Shown here: piece after piece, positions 12,615 to 13,433 of the stretch
Layout of the letters: every line of letters starts with the position of its first letter
Numbering within the stretch: position 1 is the stretch's first letter
NCBI GenBank assembly: GCA_025966295.1
Contig: JAOPVD010000063.1
Coordinates: 1-13,433 of the forward strand
Reading direction: 5' to 3'
DNA length: 13,433 bases
DNA from: Frankiales bacterium
GTDB taxonomy: Bacteria; Actinomycetota; Actinomycetes; Mycobacteriales; SCTD01
Position numbers and translations under genes: made by a program
The notes under the pieces: generated by a model
Databases searched by the model: none
Told to the model about the DNA's origin: nothing
Seen by the model: only the letters and a program-made list of their open reading frames with translations

Positions 12615-13433
12615 GGCCGCACGCGCTGCGGCTGACGGCGTTCGGGCCGTTCGCCGACACGGTGACGGTCGACCTCGACGCGCTGGCCGCGGCGGGGCTG
12701 TTCCTGCTGCACGGCCAGACCGGGGCCGGCAAGAGCACGCTGCTGGACGGGCTCGGCTTCGCCCTGTTCGGCCGGGTGCCTGGCGTGCGCAACGCCGCCA
12801 AGCGGCTGCGGTCCGACCACGCGGCGGCCACGGTCCGCACCGAGGTGCAGCTCGAGGCGACCCTCGGCGGCCGGCGGATGCGGATCACCCGCGCGCCCCA
12901 GCAGGAGCGCGCCAAGACCCGCGGCACCGGCACCACCACCGAGCAGGCGCGGGTGCTGCTCGAGGAGCTGCTCGATGGCGCCTGGGTGACGCTGTCGACC
13001 CGGGTCGGCGAAGCTGACGCGGAGATCGCCGACCTGGTCGGGATGTCGGCGGAGCAGTTCTTCCAGGTGGTGCTGCTGCCGCAGGGCGAGTTCGCGCAGT
13101 TTCTGCGGGCCAGCTCGGCGGACCGGGCGGCGGTGCTGCAGAAGCTGTTCGCCACCGAGCGGTTCGCCGACGTGGAGAGCTGGCTGGTCACCCGTCGGCG
13201 GGTCAGCGCCGAGCAGGTGGCCGGGGCCCGCGGAGCGCTGTCCCGGGTGGTGGCGCGGGTCGCCGAGGTCGCGGGCGTCGAGGCGGAGGCGGCCGGCGAC
13301 GAGATCCTCGACCTCGTCGGCATGTCGGCCGAGCAGTTCTTCCAGGTGGTGCTGCTGCCGCAGGGGGAGTTCGCGCGCTTCCTGCGGGCCGACTCCTCCG
13401 CACGGGCACAGCTGCTGGAGAAGCTGTTCGGGA
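12611..13433 (+). CDS. sbcC: Exonuclease SbcCD subunit C (Rad50-type ATPase), 3' partial with a duplicated Q-loop segment
   Basis: 274 codons are seen from GTG 12611 to the window end; family members are about 1000 residues, so most of the coiled coil and the C-terminal ATPase half are missing. Walker A is GQTGAGKST 35-43, after the family opening LRLTAFGPFAD. The Rad50 Q-loop lies in VVLLPQGEFAQFLRA with Q158. The start of the coiled coil follows (ATERFADVESWLVTRRR). At about residue 235 the sequence returns to the Q-loop region: EILDLVGMSAEQFFQVVLLP and QGEFARFLRA with Q251, in frame and 93 residues after the first copy. A normal SbcC has one such segment. Either the gene is a real mosaic or the end of this sequence is mis-assembled. 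Up to about residue 230 the gene looks ordinary. It is translationally coupled to sbcD. Confidence 0.9.
   Translation, partial: MRPHALRLTAFGPFADTVTVDLDALAAAGLFLLHGQTGAGKSTLLDGLGFALFGRVPGVRNAAKRLRSDHAAATVRTEVQLEATLGGRRMRITRAPQQERAKTRGTGTTTEQARVLLEELLDGAWVTLSTRVGEADAEIADLVGMSAEQFFQVVLLPQGEFAQFLRASSADRAAVLQKLFATERFADVESWLVTRRRVSAEQVAGARGALSRVVARVAEVAGVEAEAAGDEILDLVGMSAEQFFQVVLLPQGEFARFLRADSSARAQLLEKLFG
13022..13433 (+). repeat. Two diverged direct copies of the sbcC Q-loop region, period 279 bases
   Basis: Copy 1 spans about 13022-13150 and copy 2 about 13301-13433 (cut by the window end). They share an identical stretch of 35 bases (13052-13086 and 13331-13365), and 35 of 43 residues by my alignment of EI-A/L-DLVG to KLF. 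Differences are scattered and often change residues, so this is not a recent exact duplication. Confidence 0.85.

Noticed and set aside
1..13433. CRISPR array, insertion sequence, phage or toxin-antitoxin module
   Set aside because: No regularly spaced repeats, transposase or integrase motifs, or small two-gene modules were found on either strand.

Overview
High-GC actinobacterial chromosome, judged from GTG/TTG-rich starts, extreme GC3 codon use, a ChoD-type GMC oxidoreductase, an SDR of the mycofactocin-associated type, and two starts placed for leaderless translation. The exact genus cannot be told from this window. Coding density is very high, no gap between genes exceeds about 170 bases, and I see no integrase, transposase, phage gene or CRISPR array.

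Layout. (1) Bases 1-1325 (+): the C-terminal part of a probably secreted protein ending in two Calx-beta-like modules. (2) 1352-1861 (+): a small NTF2/SnoaL-like protein. (3) 1836-5786 (-): a complete carbohydrate-type ABC importer (permease, lipoprotein binding protein, ATPase, permease in transcription order). Its junctions are mostly 4-base stop/start overlaps. It is preceded by an SDR dehydrogenase (5792-6601) that ends 5 bases before the first permease, so SDR and importer look like one operon. A 14-base palindrome of the KstR/TetR type overlaps the likely -10 box of this operon. (4) 6662-7078 (-): a hotdog-fold thioesterase-like protein, upstream in the same direction and probably a separate unit. 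(5) 7111-8052 and 8154-8918 (+): a membrane-anchored EEP-fold hydrolase and a PAP2/IPC-synthase-like membrane phosphatase. (6) 8896-10593 (-): a ChoD-like GMC oxidoreductase. (7) 10594-10762: a divergent intergenic region holding a long near-perfect inverted repeat and a run of G-tracts. (8) 10763-11278 (+): a GNAT acetyltransferase. (9) 11318-11410 (+): tRNA-Ser(GCU) with encoded CCA and a following hairpin. (10) 11496-12614 and 12611-13433 (+): sbcD and the 5' part of sbcC, overlapping by 4 bases.

How the parts work together. The operon would import a solute, presumably a sugar or related polyol, and the SDR may oxidise it or a product of it. The importer has its own ATPase, so it need not use the shared MsiK-type ATPase many actinobacteria use. 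SbcCD is the Mre11-Rad50-type nuclease that attacks DNA hairpins and processes broken ends.

Points most worth following are the hairpin plus G-tract element between choD and the acetyltransferase gene, the second Q-loop segment inside the truncated sbcC (real mosaic or assembly error), the operator in front of the SDR-importer operon, and a ferredoxin-like cysteine cluster in the ChoD-like protein. I found no convincing wholly new defence or mobile system.
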